A DNA stretch of 64,000 nt. It comes from Erythrobacter fulvus. Its GTDB lineage: Bacteria; Pseudomonadota; Alphaproteobacteria; Sphingomonadales; Sphingomonadaceae. Location: assembly GCF_028595285.1 (NCBI RefSeq), contig NZ_JAQQXQ010000006.1, forward strand, positions 124,001 through 188,000, in the 5' to 3' direction. This document shows positions 38,548 to 50,613 of the stretch, in pieces (the stretch's first letter is position 1; each line of letters begins with the position of its first letter). A program made the translations under genes and the position numbers. The notes below the pieces were generated by a model. It saw nothing but the letters and a program-made list of their open reading frames with translations. It had not been told where the DNA came from and searched no databases.

Positions 38548-39093
38548 ATGCGCACCATCATCACCATCGCTCTGGCGCTCGCCGCCGTCCCGCTCGCCGC
38601 GCAGGATCGTAGCGCTTTCGAGACCGGCCCGGTGCTGACCGAATTCGGCCCCCACGCGCCCGTGCCAGGCATCGGGCAATTGCCCGAAGGCACCGAATTC
38701 GCGGTCGCTTTCGACGTCTCCACCCCGGCCGAGGAAGGCAAGGCCAATCGCGGGTTCGAAAGCGCGGCGCGGTTCCTCAACATGCAGGTCGCCCACGGCG
38801 TGAAGGAGGAGAACATCCGTATCGCGGTGGTGGTGCACGGCAAGGCCTCGCTCGAACTGCTGACCGATGCCGCCTATGCAGAAAAGCCCGCCACGGAAGG
38901 TGCCGAAAACCCCTCGCGCGCACTGGTCGAGGCACTACTCGAACATGACGTGCGCTTCATCCTGTGCGGCCAGAGCGCCGCAGTCTACGGCATCACGCCG
39001 GACAAGCTGATCCCCGGCGTCGAAATGGCGCTTTCGGCGATGACGGCCCACGCGCTGCTGCAGCAGAACGGCTACACGGTGAACCCGTTTTGA
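38548..39093 (+). CDS. DsrE-like exported protein between ruvA and ruvB
   Basis: A 181-residue protein with a signal peptide (cleaved near LAA-QD) and a DsrE/DsrF-like alpha/beta domain. In [12 protein letters not shown] a Cys lies in the position typical of this fold. DsrE proteins take part in sulfur relay or bind nucleotides, but the exported versions are uncharacterised. Its stop overlaps the TTG start of ruvB, so ruvB translation is probably coupled to it. No DNA-repair role is evident. Confidence 0.75.
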   Translation: MRTIITIALALAAVPLAAQDRSAFETGPVLTEFGPHAPVPGIGQLPEGTEFAVAFDVSTPAEEGKANRGFESAARFLNMQVAHGVKEENIRIAVVVHGKASLELLTDAAYAEKPATEGAENPSRALVEALLEHDVRFILCGQSAAVYGITPDKLIPGVEMALSAMTAHALLQQNGYTVNPF

Positions 39094-40154
39094 GCGAGCC
39101 GGTCCCCTTGCACACCCCCGACCGCCAGCCGGGTGATCCCGACGCGGCGCTGCGTCCGCGGCGGCTGGCCGAATTTGTCGGGCAGGAGGCGGCCAAGGGG
39201 AACCTTGCCGTCTTCATCGCGGCGGCGCGCGCGCGCGGCGAGGCAATGGACCATACCCTGTTCTTCGGCCCTCCCGGCCTCGGCAAGACCACACTGGCGC
39301 AGATCATCGCGGGCGAGCTTGGCGTGGGCTTTCGCGCCACCTCCGGCCCGGTGATCGCCAAGGCGGGCGATCTCGCCGCGCTGCTAACCAATCTCGAACC
39401 GCATGACGTGCTGTTCATCGACGAGATCCACCGCCTGTCGCCCGTGGTCGAAGAAGTGCTCTATCCGGCGATGGAGGACCGCGCGCTCGATCTCATTATC
39501 GGCGAGGGGCCCTCGGCACGCTCGGTGCGGATCGACCTGCCGCCCTTCACCCTTATCGGTGCCACCACACGGCAGGGCCTGCTGACCACGCCCTTGCGCG
39601 ACCGCTTCGGCATTCCGGTGCGTCTGAATTTCTACACCCATGACGAGCTTGATCGCGTGGTCACCCGTGCTGCGGGCCTCATGGGTCTTGCCATCGAACC
39701 CGAAGGTGCACGCGAGATTGCTCGCCGCAGCCGCGGAACCCCGCGTGTCGCCGGACGCCTGCTTCGGCGTGTGCGCGACTTCGCCGACGTCGCAGGCAGC
39801 CCTTCGGTTACCCGCAAGGTGGCGGATGATGCGCTTACCCGGCTGGAGATCGACCGGCTCGGCCTGGATATCATGGACCGGCGTTATCTCGCGATGATCG
39901 CCACCACCTATAAGGGCGGGCCGGTCGGGATCGAGACGCTGGCGGCGGGCCTTGCCGAACCGCGCGACACGATCGAGGATGTGGTCGAACCCTACCTTAT
40001 CCAGCTCGGTCTGGTGGCCCGCACCGCGCGCGGGCGGGTGCTCAACGATGCCGGCTGGGAGCATCTCGAAATGTCGCCACCGCAGGATCGGCTGCGCGAT
40101 TCTGCCGGCGATTCTCTTGCGCGTCAGACCGGCCTGTTTGACGAAGATAGTTAA
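39090..40154 (+). CDS. ruvB: Holliday junction branch migration ATPase RuvB
   Basis: A 354-residue AAA+ helicase that drives branch migration with RuvA. Walker [10 protein letters not shown] (60-68), Walker B FIDEIH (109-114), sensor I GATTRQG and a C-terminal winged helix are visible. The N-terminus [12 protein letters not shown] arises from TTG 39090, which overlaps the upstream gene's TGA; no ATG or GTG fits. The longer frame from 38964 reads through the upstream gene in another frame and is rejected. Length is standard. Confidence 0.95.
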   Translation: MSEPVPLHTPDRQPGDPDAALRPRRLAEFVGQEAAKGNLAVFIAAARARGEAMDHTLFFGPPGLGKTTLAQIIAGELGVGFRATSGPVIAKAGDLAALLTNLEPHDVLFIDEIHRLSPVVEEVLYPAMEDRALDLIIGEGPSARSVRIDLPPFTLIGATTRQGLLTTPLRDRFGIPVRLNFYTHDELDRVVTRAAGLMGLAIEPEGAREIARRSRGTPRVAGRLLRRVRDFADVAGSPSVTRKVADDALTRLEIDRLGLDIMDRRYLAMIATTYKGGPVGIETLAAGLAEPRDTIEDVVEPYLIQLGLVARTARGRVLNDAGWEHLEMSPPQDRLRDSAGDSLARQTGLFDEDS

Positions 40155-40366
40155 CTTTCGGGCTAACCCACCCCCCTTTTTCGGTGCCAGATCGGGACAG
40201 CACCCTGCAAATCCTGCGATTTCCAAGAGATTCCAGTGCTCCAACGCGGCACGGGATAGTTAAGCCGATTGCCCCTCCTGCCTTAATTACATCAAATGAA
40301 GGCTGGTTCAGGTGACGCACGCGGATCGTCCGCATTCGCCGCCGCAAGCAAACAGGGTTATCGACT

Positions 40367-41749
40367 ATGTCGCTCAAGATGGCCATCGCGAAGCTTTCCG
40401 CCGCTGCCGCGGGGGTGGCGTTGTTGCAGGGCGGCGCGGTGCGTGTGGCCGAGCCGATGAACACCGACACGCCGGACTTCAGCACCAATATCGACGGCAA
40501 GCTGATCGCAGTCGATCCCGAAACCGGCGCGCGCTACATCAAGACCCGCCAGCGCGAGATCCCGATGCCCGAGCAGCGTCGTCGCCGGATCGTCGAGCGC
40601 ACCATCGAATGCCAGCCGGTTGTGCCCGGGGCAGCCGGAGCGCCTTCGATGCCTGCCGGTGCGGTGCAGGCATATATCGACCCCAATGAATGCCCGCCGA
40701 TCGCGCAGGTTGCCTATATGCCCGCGCCGCTTCCCCCGCTTCCCCCGATTCAGGGCGGTGGCGGTTTCGGCGGCGGCTGGGGCGGCGGTGGCGGCTTTGG
40801 CGGCGGCTTGGGCTTTGGCGGCGGTTTCTTTGGCGGCTTCTTCGGCGGCGGCGGTTCGTCTTCGGGCGACGTGTCGGTTTCGACCACCACTTCGACCTCG
40901 GGCGGCACCAGCGGTACGACTTCGGGTGATCCCGCACCGCCGCCGGCGCCGCCTCCGGGACCGCCTCCGGGACCGCCTCCGGGTCCGCCGCCGGGACCTC
41001 CTCCTGGCCCGCCGCCCGGTCCTCCTCCCGGTCCGCCGCCCGGTCCTCCGCCGCCTCCGCCACCCAGTTCCAGCGGAAGCAGCGGTGGTTCGACTACGAC
41101 GACCACGACGACCACGACGACCTCCGGCAACGTTTCGAGTACGTCGTCGACTTCAGGCAATGTGTCGTCGACCACCTCGACATCCGGCAATGTGTCATCG
41201 ACCACGTCGACTTCGGGGAACGTCTCCTCGACCTCAACGACGTCTACGTCGGGCAACGTCTCGAGCACCACGACTTCGAGTTCGTCGAGTAGCTCGTCGT
41301 CCTCTTCGTCCAGTTCTTCCTCCTCTAGTTCCTCGGGTGGAAGCGGTGGGTCGAGCGGTCATCCCGGTACCACCACGTCGTCGGGCGGTGGCTCCTCCTC
41401 GTCGTCGAGCAGCAGCTCGTCGTCCTCGTCTTCGTCCTCATCTGGCGGAGCGACCAGCGGCGGTAGCACGTCCGGCGATATGACCAGCAGCACCAGCAGC
41501 TCGTCTTCGTCGTCGAGCAGTTCATCCTCGTCTTCGGGTTCGTCGTCGACCGGGACATCGACCGGATCGAGCAGCTCCTCGGGAAGCAGTTCCTCGTCCT
41601 CGTCGAGTTCTTCGTCGAGCAGTAGCTCGTCGTCCTCGTCAAGCAGTTCGAGCGGCGGGCATGAAGTGCCCGCGCCGCCGATGGTGGTGCTGTTCGGCCT
41701 CGCGGCAGCGGCGATCCTGAGACGGCGGCGGCAACCGGACGAAGGTTGA
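40367..41749 (+). CDS. Secreted low-complexity protein with Gly-Pro-Pro-Pro repeats and PEP-CTERM-like tail
   Basis: A 460-residue protein built from blocks: an N-terminal hydrophobic export segment (about 1-28); a modest globular-looking region to about 125 with two Cys (82, 109); a Gly-rich block (130-163); eight Gly each followed by Pro-Pro-Pro (about 198-235); a Thr run; five SGNVSST repeats; long Ser runs; and a tail with VPAPP (434-438), a hydrophobic helix and RRRR (452-455), matching PEP-CTERM sorting signals of exosortase substrates. GPPP has period four, so it is not classic collagen. Codons differ between repeats, which suggests selection on protein sequence. The convergent neighbour is a prolyl-4-hydroxylase-type enzyme. 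Confidence 0.75.
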   Translation: MSLKMAIAKLSAAAAGVALLQGGAVRVAEPMNTDTPDFSTNIDGKLIAVDPETGARYIKTRQREIPMPEQRRRRIVERTIECQPVVPGAAGAPSMPAGAVQAYIDPNECPPIAQVAYMPAPLPPLPPIQGGGGFGGGWGGGGGFGGGLGFGGGFFGGFFGGGGSSSGDVSVSTTTSTSGGTSGTTSGDPAPPPAPPPGPPPGPPPGPPPGPPPGPPPGPPPGPPPGPPPPPPPSSSGSSGGSTTTTTTTTTTSGNVSSTSSTSGNVSSTTSTSGNVSSTTSTSGNVSSTSTTSTSGNVSSTTTSSSSSSSSSSSSSSSSSSSSGGSGGSSGHPGTTTSSGGGSSSSSSSSSSSSSSSSSGGATSGGSTSGDMTSSTSSSSSSSSSSSSSSGSSSTGTSTGSSSSSGSSSSSSSSSSSSSSSSSSSSSSSGGHEVPAPPMVVLFGLAAAAILRRRRQPDEG

Positions 41750-41759
41750 TCCGCACGCC

Positions 41760-42458
41760 TCAGGTGTGATTGAGCAGTCGCCAGGGTTCCTGGCGATACC
41801 ACCGCGTAATCACGTGCTTGATACCGCGCTTCACCGGCATCCCGGCGTGGAGCGTACGGGTATTGGGGTGACCTTCAGGGGTCATGTTGTTCCAGACCAG
41901 CAGCGTGCCTGTCTGCGGACGGAAGCTGAGGCCGAGCTTGGGGAAATCGGTCTCCCCGCCTTCGCGTGGTTCGTTGAGCCAGATCATCGCCGTCCACGTG
42001 CGCTGCCCGCCCCGCGGAGCCTCGCCCTGCCAGTAGCCCGCGCCGACATGCAGGTAGTCGAAGTGGTGCTTGAACTCCTGCCCGGCCTGATAGCGTTGGC
42101 CTTGCATCGTCTCGCCGTAATTGTCGTCGATACCGAGAACGTCGGAGATATAGAGTTCGCAGCTGCGCGTCAGCGGGTCCTCGCTGCCGAAATGATGCGT
42201 ATGGCTGGTGCGGAAGCCCGCTCGCTCGGTGCCCTGATAAAGGGTCGAGGGTGCGGCGCGTTCATTGATCACGCGCACGATCTCGCGGCAGTCGCGGCGT
42301 TTGAGAAAGCCTTCGATACGGAAGATCTCCGCGCCTTCGACAGCGATCTGCTCGACCGCCGGATGCGCGACCAGGCGGCGGCGCACGATCTCGCCGAACC
42401 ACGCAAGCTTGCGCGGATCGGCCATGGGGTCGAAGGATGCGAGCGCCTGATCGGTCAT
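41760..42458 (-). CDS. Prolyl-4-hydroxylase-type 2-oxoglutarate/Fe(II) oxygenase
   Basis: A 232-residue enzyme of the P4H alpha-subunit family. The iron facial triad is His132-x-Asp134 (in GQEFKHHFDY) and His204 (in RTLHAG), with Lys214 as a likely 2-oxoglutarate ligand. The RYQAGQEFKHHFDY and QRTWTAMIWLN segments are typical of peptidyl prolyl hydroxylases. No signal peptide is present, so it would act before export. The stop codons of this gene and of the Pro-rich protein gene are separated by 10 bp. Hydroxylation of that protein's prolines is an inference from proximity. Confidence 0.85.
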   Translation of the reverse strand: MTDQALASFDPMADPRKLAWFGEIVRRRLVAHPAVEQIAVEGAEIFRIEGFLKRRDCREIVRVINERAAPSTLYQGTERAGFRTSHTHHFGSEDPLTRSCELYISDVLGIDDNYGETMQGQRYQAGQEFKHHFDYLHVGAGYWQGEAPRGGQRTWTAMIWLNEPREGGETDFPKLGLSFRPQTGTLLVWNNMTPEGHPNTRTLHAGMPVKRGIKHVITRWYRQEPWRLLNHT

Positions 42459-42492
42459 GCGCCTGCCTTAGCAGGCAGCGGTTAACGCAGCG

Positions 42493-43002
42493 TCAGCGCT
42501 GTTCGAGCGGCTGCCCGGCTTCTTCCCAGGCCAGAATGCCGCCCGCGAGATGTTCCACCGGTTCGCCCGTGGCGGCCGAAAGTTTGGCCCCCGCCATGCT
42601 CGAACGTCGGCCCGAACGGCAGTAGAGAACGACCTCACGCCCATCCGAGGGGCCGAGCTTGGCGGGATCGAAACGGTCGAGCGGGATATGCTCGGCCCCC
42701 GGGATCATGCCTTCGGCCACTTCCTCGTCGGTGCGCAGGTCGATCAGCCGGACATTGCCCGCCGCCAGCCGCGCAGCCAGCTGTTCGGGGGTCAGGTCAA
42801 TCATCGGCAGCGGAGCCCGCGCTTCCGGAACAGGAACCGCGTCGTCATCCGTTGCCGGAGCGCCCGCGCCCGCAAAGGCCAGCTCGAAACCGAGCGGTGC
42901 GGAGGGCGCGTCCCGCTTTCCGTCAGAGCGCGATCCGCCGCTACAGGCAACCAGTGCCAGCAGGGCCGATGCAGCCAGAAGGGTGGTGCGGGACGCGTTC
43001 AT
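42493..43002 (-). CDS. Rhodanese-domain lipoprotein
   Basis: A 169-residue protein with a lipobox (ALVAC; Cys20) and a rhodanese domain (about 70-165) whose catalytic Cys128 lies in YCRSGRRS, an active-site loop of normal length. It could transfer sulfane sulfur or act on oxidised sulfur species in the periplasm. It starts eight bases after aconitase stops and is on the same strand, so probably cotranscribed with it. Confidence 0.85.
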   Translation of the reverse strand: MNASRTTLLAASALLALVACSGGSRSDGKRDAPSAPLGFELAFAGAGAPATDDDAVPVPEARAPLPMIDLTPEQLAARLAAGNVRLIDLRTDEEVAEGMIPGAEHIPLDRFDPAKLGPSDGREVVLYCRSGRRSSMAGAKLSAATGEPVEHLAGGILAWEEAGQPLEQR

Positions 43003-43010
43003 CCCTCTCC

Positions 43011-45683
<2,673 letters not shown>

Positions 45684-45804
45684 GGGAGGGTTTCCATCCT
45701 TCTAGGTTGTCCCCGCGCCCCGATCCAAAAAGGCGCGGTTTTCGCGGCAGCACCTGCGCTGTCATGCGCGCGAGGTCAAGGGGGGTGCCGCTGGGTAAAT
45801 GGTC

Positions 45805-46749
45805 TTAGGCGGGCTGTATTTCGGCTTGCGGATCGCGCCGGGCAACCAGCCAGCAGCCCGCAATGATCAGGACGGTCCCCGCCAGCGTAGTCATGCTGAC
45901 GTTTTCGCGGAAGAACAGCCACCCGAAGGCGCTGGCCCAGACAAAACCCGAATATTCGATCGGGACCAGCGCCTGCGCTTCTTCGCGGGCATAGGCCCAG
46001 GCGATCGCCATTGATCCGGCCACGGTCAGCGCGCCTGCTGCGGCCAGCGGCACAAGTGCGGGCATGGTGGGCGGTGACCACAGGAACGGCGCGGCGGTCA
46101 ACAGCACCAGCCCGCCGATGCCGCTGTGAAAGGTCGCGATCTCGACCGGGCCGGCCACCTGCGATTGTTTGCGGATGACGATGAAATTATAGGCGTAGAG
46201 CACGGCCGAAAACATCATCGCCGCGATGCCAACGGCAGCGTCGGCATCGAACTGGCCCGAACCGATGCGTCCGCCGACGATCACCAGTGTCCCGGCAAAG
46301 CCCAGCACGCTCGCCAGCACCGCCTTTTTTGCGATCGTCTCGCCCAGCAATACCCGCGCAAGATAAAGCGCCAGCAGCGGCGCGATGAAGCTGAGCGCAA
46401 TGGCTTCGGCCAGCGGCAGGCGGGTCAGCGCAAAGAAGAACGACAGCGCCATGAAGGCAGAAACCAGTCCGCGTTCGAGATGCAGCTTCATGACGCTGCG
46501 CGAAGGCCACGCACCGCCGCGGGCGAGCCAGAACGGCGCGATGATGCCTGCGCCGATCAATGCCCGCAGCACGGTGGCGGTGTAGGCGCCGATCAGCAGC
46601 GCCGCTTCCTTCATGAAGGCGTCCATGAGCGACAGGAAACCGACCCCGGCAAAAGCGGCGGCAAAGGGCAGCAGGCGATGGGCGCGGATGGACATGACGC
46701 ATGCGCGCATAGTGCCAAGTCGGGCGCGCGTCACGCCGGTGTTGTCCAT
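45805..46749 (-). CDS. EamA/DMT-family transporter
   Basis: A protein of up to 314 residues with ten predicted transmembrane helices in two EamA repeats (about 25-155 and 165-305), typical of drug/metabolite exporters. Three starts are possible (46749, 46710, 46695); none has a strong ribosome binding site, and MSIRAHRLLPFAAAF (46695) would be a normal family start. Substrate is unknown. Confidence 0.85.
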   Translation of the reverse strand: MDNTGVTRARLGTMRACVMSIRAHRLLPFAAAFAGVGFLSLMDAFMKEAALLIGAYTATVLRALIGAGIIAPFWLARGGAWPSRSVMKLHLERGLVSAFMALSFFFALTRLPLAEAIALSFIAPLLALYLARVLLGETIAKKAVLASVLGFAGTLVIVGGRIGSGQFDADAAVGIAAMMFSAVLYAYNFIVIRKQSQVAGPVEIATFHSGIGGLVLLTAAPFLWSPPTMPALVPLAAAGALTVAGSMAIAWAYAREEAQALVPIEYSGFVWASAFGWLFFRENVSMTTLAGTVLIIAGCWLVARRDPQAEIQPA

Positions 46750-46859
46750 TCACCGCAGCGCAAGCGAAGGCAGTTGATAGCTGAGGGTCGTCGCGGGTAT
46801 GATGCCCGCTGACGGTTTTGGGCCGCGCTGTGCGGCGCAACGGGGTTGGAAAGCATTTT

Positions 46860-48308
46860 ATGAAGAGGTTTCCGGGCAAATTCGCATCCGGTGTCGCAGT
46901 GGCGGCGCTGCTGGCAGGCTCGGCCATTGCCCAGTCGCAGGTCAGCCGCGAGGACATGGTTTCCGGCGGCCAGCAGCAGGGCGGGCCGGCACGGGTGGAG
47001 ATGCCGGCCTCGCGTCCGGCTCCGGCTCCGACTCCGACGCCTTCCCCGACCACAGGCAGCGCCTTCGATCAGGCCTTCCCGCGCATGGTATCCGAACCGG
47101 TGGTGCAGGGCGGAATGGAGATGCCCGCGCCGCTAGTGCAGCCGTGGACCATTGCCAATGCCACCAAGCTGGTCGCCGTGATCGAGGGAATCGGCGCCGA
47201 GGGGCTCGACCCGAAAGATTATGATCTCGAACCGCTCAAGGTGGCGCTCGCCTCCGGCCCGTCGGACGAGCTGGACGCGCTGGCCTCGCAAAGCTTTGCG
47301 TGGCTGGTGGAGGACCTGCGCGACGGTCGCACCCCGATGGATGCGCGCGAGCAGTGGTTCGTCGAGGATCCGGACCGCGAATTGTTCCGCACCGGCGACA
47401 TGCTGGAGCAGGCGCTAACGAGCGGCGACATCGCTGGTACGCTGGCCACGCTCAACCCCACTCATCCCGATTACGCCCGCCTGCGCGAGGCGCTGGCGAA
47501 AACGCCCGAAAGCGATGCGGCAAAGCGCAAGCTGATCCGCGCCAACATGGACCGCTGGCGCTGGCTGGCGCGCGATCTCGGCACGCAATACCTGATCACC
47601 AATGTCCCCGAATTCCAGCTGCGCCTGACGGTCAAGGACAAGATCATCAGCACCTATCGCACGATCGTCGGCAAGCCGGGGCGCACTGCCACTCCGCAGC
47701 TCGCCGAGATGGTCGAAGGCGTGGTGTTCAACCCCACGTGGACGGTGCCGCAGTCGATCGTGAAGGGCGAAGGACTGGGCGCACGCGCGCTAGCCAACCC
47801 CGCCTGGGCCAAGCGCAACGGCTATGTCGCCACCAAGGGCGCGAATGGTTACGTCAGCGTCGTGCAGCAGCCGGGCCCGGGCAATTCACTGGGCATGATG
47901 AAGCTGGAAATGCCCAATCCGCACGCGATCTTCTTCCACGATACGCCCTCGCGCCACCTGTTCGCCAACGACCAGCGCGCGCTTTCGCACGGCTGCGTGC
48001 GGACCGAACGCGCGCTGGAACTGGCGATTACGATGGCGATCTTGGGCAAGGGCGCGACCAAGGACGAGGCGGTAGCGATCTCGACCTCGCGCAAATATAC
48101 CAAGGTGATGCTGGAAAAGCAGTTTCCCGCCTACATCACCTATTTCACCATGGCTTCGGACATCAACGGCGAGATGGCGACCTTCAAGGACATCTACAAC
48201 CGCGACGCGCCGGTGCTCGCCAGCCTCGACAAGCCGCGGGTGCGTAACCGCAGCAACGTGATCGACGACGAGGTGATCGTCATCGAGGACGATCTGCAGG
48301 ACGGTTAA
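46860..48308 (+). CDS. L,D-transpeptidase, YcbB/LdtD type
   Basis: A 482-residue periplasmic enzyme with a signal peptide (cleaved near AIA-QS), a Pro/Thr linker (RPAPAPTPTPSPTT), an N-terminal scaffold domain and a C-terminal YkuD domain with the active-site motif ALSHGCVRTERAL, where the Cys is the nucleophile. It forms 3-3 crosslinks in peptidoglycan. ATG 46860 is chosen over the longer start at 46818. The convergent neighbour is a second L,D-transpeptidase-like gene overlapping by four bases. Confidence 0.9.
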   Translation: MKRFPGKFASGVAVAALLAGSAIAQSQVSREDMVSGGQQQGGPARVEMPASRPAPAPTPTPSPTTGSAFDQAFPRMVSEPVVQGGMEMPAPLVQPWTIANATKLVAVIEGIGAEGLDPKDYDLEPLKVALASGPSDELDALASQSFAWLVEDLRDGRTPMDAREQWFVEDPDRELFRTGDMLEQALTSGDIAGTLATLNPTHPDYARLREALAKTPESDAAKRKLIRANMDRWRWLARDLGTQYLITNVPEFQLRLTVKDKIISTYRTIVGKPGRTATPQLAEMVEGVVFNPTWTVPQSIVKGEGLGARALANPAWAKRNGYVATKGANGYVSVVQQPGPGNSLGMMKLEMPNPHAIFFHDTPSRHLFANDQRALSHGCVRTERALELAITMAILGKGATKDEAVAISTSRKYTKVMLEKQFPAYITYFTMASDINGEMATFKDIYNRDAPVLASLDKPRVRNRSNVIDDEVIVIEDDLQDG

Positions 48309-49009
48309 AAAGCGGAGGTCGCGGGGCGCTGCAGCAGGTCGAGCGGCTGGCGTTCGATCCTTGCCAGTTCGGGCACCGGCTGGATGCTCCCGTCCTCTTC
48401 CAGCCCCAGGCTGTCGGCATAGAGCAGGCGCCCGCCGGACAGGTGCATCAGCGCGATACGGAACTGTTCCTCGCCCATCGCGAAGCACCCGGTGGAGCGC
48501 CCGAGGCGGCCCCAGCGTTCGATATGCGAAGGCTCGGCATAATCAGCGCGGTGCATCACGATATAGCGTTGCAGCGCGGCATTGTTGGTCTCGTCCAGCC
48601 CGCCGAGGCGCACCGAGGTGCCGTAGCGGCCCTTGTACCATTCCCAGGTCACATAGGCCCCGCGGCTGGTCGCGTTGGAGCCTTCGGTGTTGGAGAACTG
48701 CTTGAGCCAGCCGTCGTGCTGCGGATCCGAGCCGCTGCCGTGGCTGACGTGATAGGACTGCACCTCGCCCCGGTCGAGATTGACGAAGTGGAAGCGGGGC
48801 TTGGCCGAATGCAGGCCGAAATCGGCGATGCCCACGATGTCGCGCTTCCAGATCGCATCGCCCGCCCGGTCAAGCTCGCGCTTGGCGAGGGCGAACAGCG
48901 TGCGGTCGCGCGGGGTGCCGGGCGCTACAGTCGCGGCGAGCAGGCGCGCGGGCGCGGCCAATGCCGCTCCGGCAATCAGACTGCCCTTGAGAAGGTCGCG
49001 CCGCTTCAT
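48305..49009 (-). CDS. Murein L,D-transpeptidase catalytic-domain family protein
   Basis: A 234-residue protein of the YkuD_2-type group. It has a Tat-like signal (MKRRDLLKGSLIAGAALAAP), a conserved SHGSGSDPQHDGWLKQFSN segment and an active-site-like RSTGCFAMGEEQF near residue 172. It could link or trim peptidoglycan peptides. Its relation to the adjacent YcbB-type enzyme is only inferred from convergent overlap. Confidence 0.82.
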   Translation of the reverse strand: MKRRDLLKGSLIAGAALAAPARLLAATVAPGTPRDRTLFALAKRELDRAGDAIWKRDIVGIADFGLHSAKPRFHFVNLDRGEVQSYHVSHGSGSDPQHDGWLKQFSNTEGSNATSRGAYVTWEWYKGRYGTSVRLGGLDETNNAALQRYIVMHRADYAEPSHIERWGRLGRSTGCFAMGEEQFRIALMHLSGGRLLYADSLGLEEDGSIQPVPELARIERQPLDLLQRPATSAF

Positions 49010-49084
49010 CCTGTCCTAACGTAAACCGCAAGCCTTGCGTTCCCTATAACGCAAATGATGAAAGCTGGGCAACTCGTCGCAGCT

Positions 49085-50584
49085 TCAGACCGCTTCGTGC
49101 CGCGCTGTTGCGTCTGAAGGGCGACCCCAACCCGGATTGGCCTCGTGGATCGCCTTCGCCTTCATGCCCAGCATGATCACGCCGGGCATGTTGGCATTGA
49201 TCGCCTCGCCCACCTTGGCGAGCTTTGCCAGCCGCGGATCGCCAGCCGCCATCATCGCCGCGACTGCCGGGCCGGTGGGATGCAATCGGCTGCGGGCGTT
49301 GAAGGCATTGGTCTTTGCATTCTGGCCGAGCCGCCCGGCGCTCATCAGGTTGGCCATCACTGCGAAGGGATAGGTGTCGGGGGTATCGGTCAGGGGCGCG
49401 GGCGGGCACAGGATGTTGCGTTCGTCATCCGTGTCGAAATTGGCTTCGAGGAAGGCGCAGAGCGCCGCGCTGTAGGGCACGAGGGGGGTCTGCGCCAATT
49501 GCAGCGTGATCCGGTCGGCGGCGAAGATAGGGCGGACCGTGTCGCCCACGGTCTTCGGCACGGCGCTGGCGGTGCAATCGATGAACAAGGTGTTGTCAGG
49601 CACCGTGACGGAATCATCGACGAACATCATCCGGCCCGGTGCGATGGCCGTGACATGGCCCTGCCTGTAGACGGCCTTAATCCGTGACAGCAGATCAATC
49701 TCGCCTTCCGAGATCACGGCATAGTGCATCATGGTGGGGGCAACCTGCGGGTCAATCCGCAGCATCACGCCGCGCGCTTCCAGCTTTTCGCACATTTCGC
49801 TGCCGCTGTCGGACGCTGCCGCGCATTCTACCAGCGCAAGCTGGAATTCCAGCAGGCCTTCGATCCGCGCATGGGCGGGCTGAAGAAATCGGCGGTTGAA
49901 CATCCACGAATCGCGCGGGCGCACCCAGCCGATCCGGTCGGGGTCCACTCCGGCCTCGATCAGCCATACCGCGGTATCCATCGCAGTCTTGCCGCCGCCG
50001 AGGATGATGTAGTGATCGGGCATATTGCCGCGCTGCTTCCACAATCCGGGCAGATCGCCGGGGATCGCCAGCCGTGCGCCTTCAGCAATCGCGAAGGACG
50101 GCGTGTGAGTCGACGGTACCGAGGTCTGAAACCATGTCGCATCGACCAGCTTGCGGCGCACGGTGATAGCGCGTTCATCGCCTGACAGGATCGGCCGGAT
50201 ATGATGAAGCCCGGCCTCGCCCCCGGCATAATCGGTGAGCGGGTGGTAGGCCACGCGCCCGCTCGGCAGCAGGCGTTCGTTCATCAGCCGGTCGTAATAG
50301 GCGAGAAGATCGGCGTGGCGTGCCAGCGGATACATGCCCGTATTATGACCGTGGGTGTCGATCCGGTCTGGGCACAGTTCCAGCGAATTGACCCCGTAGG
50401 TCGCGCTCGGCTGGTGCAGGGCGACGAAGGGATAGGCATCGTTCCAGTGCCCACCGGGCCGGGCGTGCCGATCAACGATGGTGATGTGGCAATCGGGATC
50501 CTCGTCCAGCAAGGTATCGACAAAAGCCATGCCAACCGCGCCGGCGCCAACCACGAGATAATCGGTGGCAAAATCGTTCATCAT
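49085..50584 (-). CDS. FAD/NAD(P)-binding flavoprotein
   Basis: A 499-residue flavoprotein with an FAD-binding GAGAVGMAFV motif (about 13-22), a VDRHARPGGHWNDAYPF segment like those of flavin monooxygenases, and a second nucleotide site LGGGKTAMDTAVWL (about 196-209). GGGGGGAT lies upstream of tandem ATGs (50584, 50581). The Baeyer-Villiger fingerprint is not present. Substrate is unknown; oxidoreductase or monooxygenase activity is likely. Confidence 0.75.
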   Translation of the reverse strand: MMNDFATDYLVVGAGAVGMAFVDTLLDEDPDCHITIVDRHARPGGHWNDAYPFVALHQPSATYGVNSLELCPDRIDTHGHNTGMYPLARHADLLAYYDRLMNERLLPSGRVAYHPLTDYAGGEAGLHHIRPILSGDERAITVRRKLVDATWFQTSVPSTHTPSFAIAEGARLAIPGDLPGLWKQRGNMPDHYIILGGGKTAMDTAVWLIEAGVDPDRIGWVRPRDSWMFNRRFLQPAHARIEGLLEFQLALVECAAASDSGSEMCEKLEARGVMLRIDPQVAPTMMHYAVISEGEIDLLSRIKAVYRQGHVTAIAPGRMMFVDDSVTVPDNTLFIDCTASAVPKTVGDTVRPIFAADRITLQLAQTPLVPYSAALCAFLEANFDTDDERNILCPPAPLTDTPDTYPFAVMANLMSAGRLGQNAKTNAFNARSRLHPTGPAVAAMMAAGDPRLAKLAKVGEAINANMPGVIMLGMKAKAIHEANPGWGRPSDATARHEAV

Positions 50585-50613
50585 CTATCCCCCCAAGATG
50601 CACTCCGCATGCC

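Noticed and set aside
40539..41271. Open frames opposite the low-complexity protein, rich in Glu/Asp/Val or Gly
   Set aside because: They merely reflect the reverse complement of Ser/Thr/Pro codon repeats. The plus strand has an export signal and sorting tail.
40931..41280. Classic collagen (Gly-X-Y) in the Pro-rich region
   Set aside because: The period is four (G-P-P-P), not three, so a collagen triple helix is not supported.
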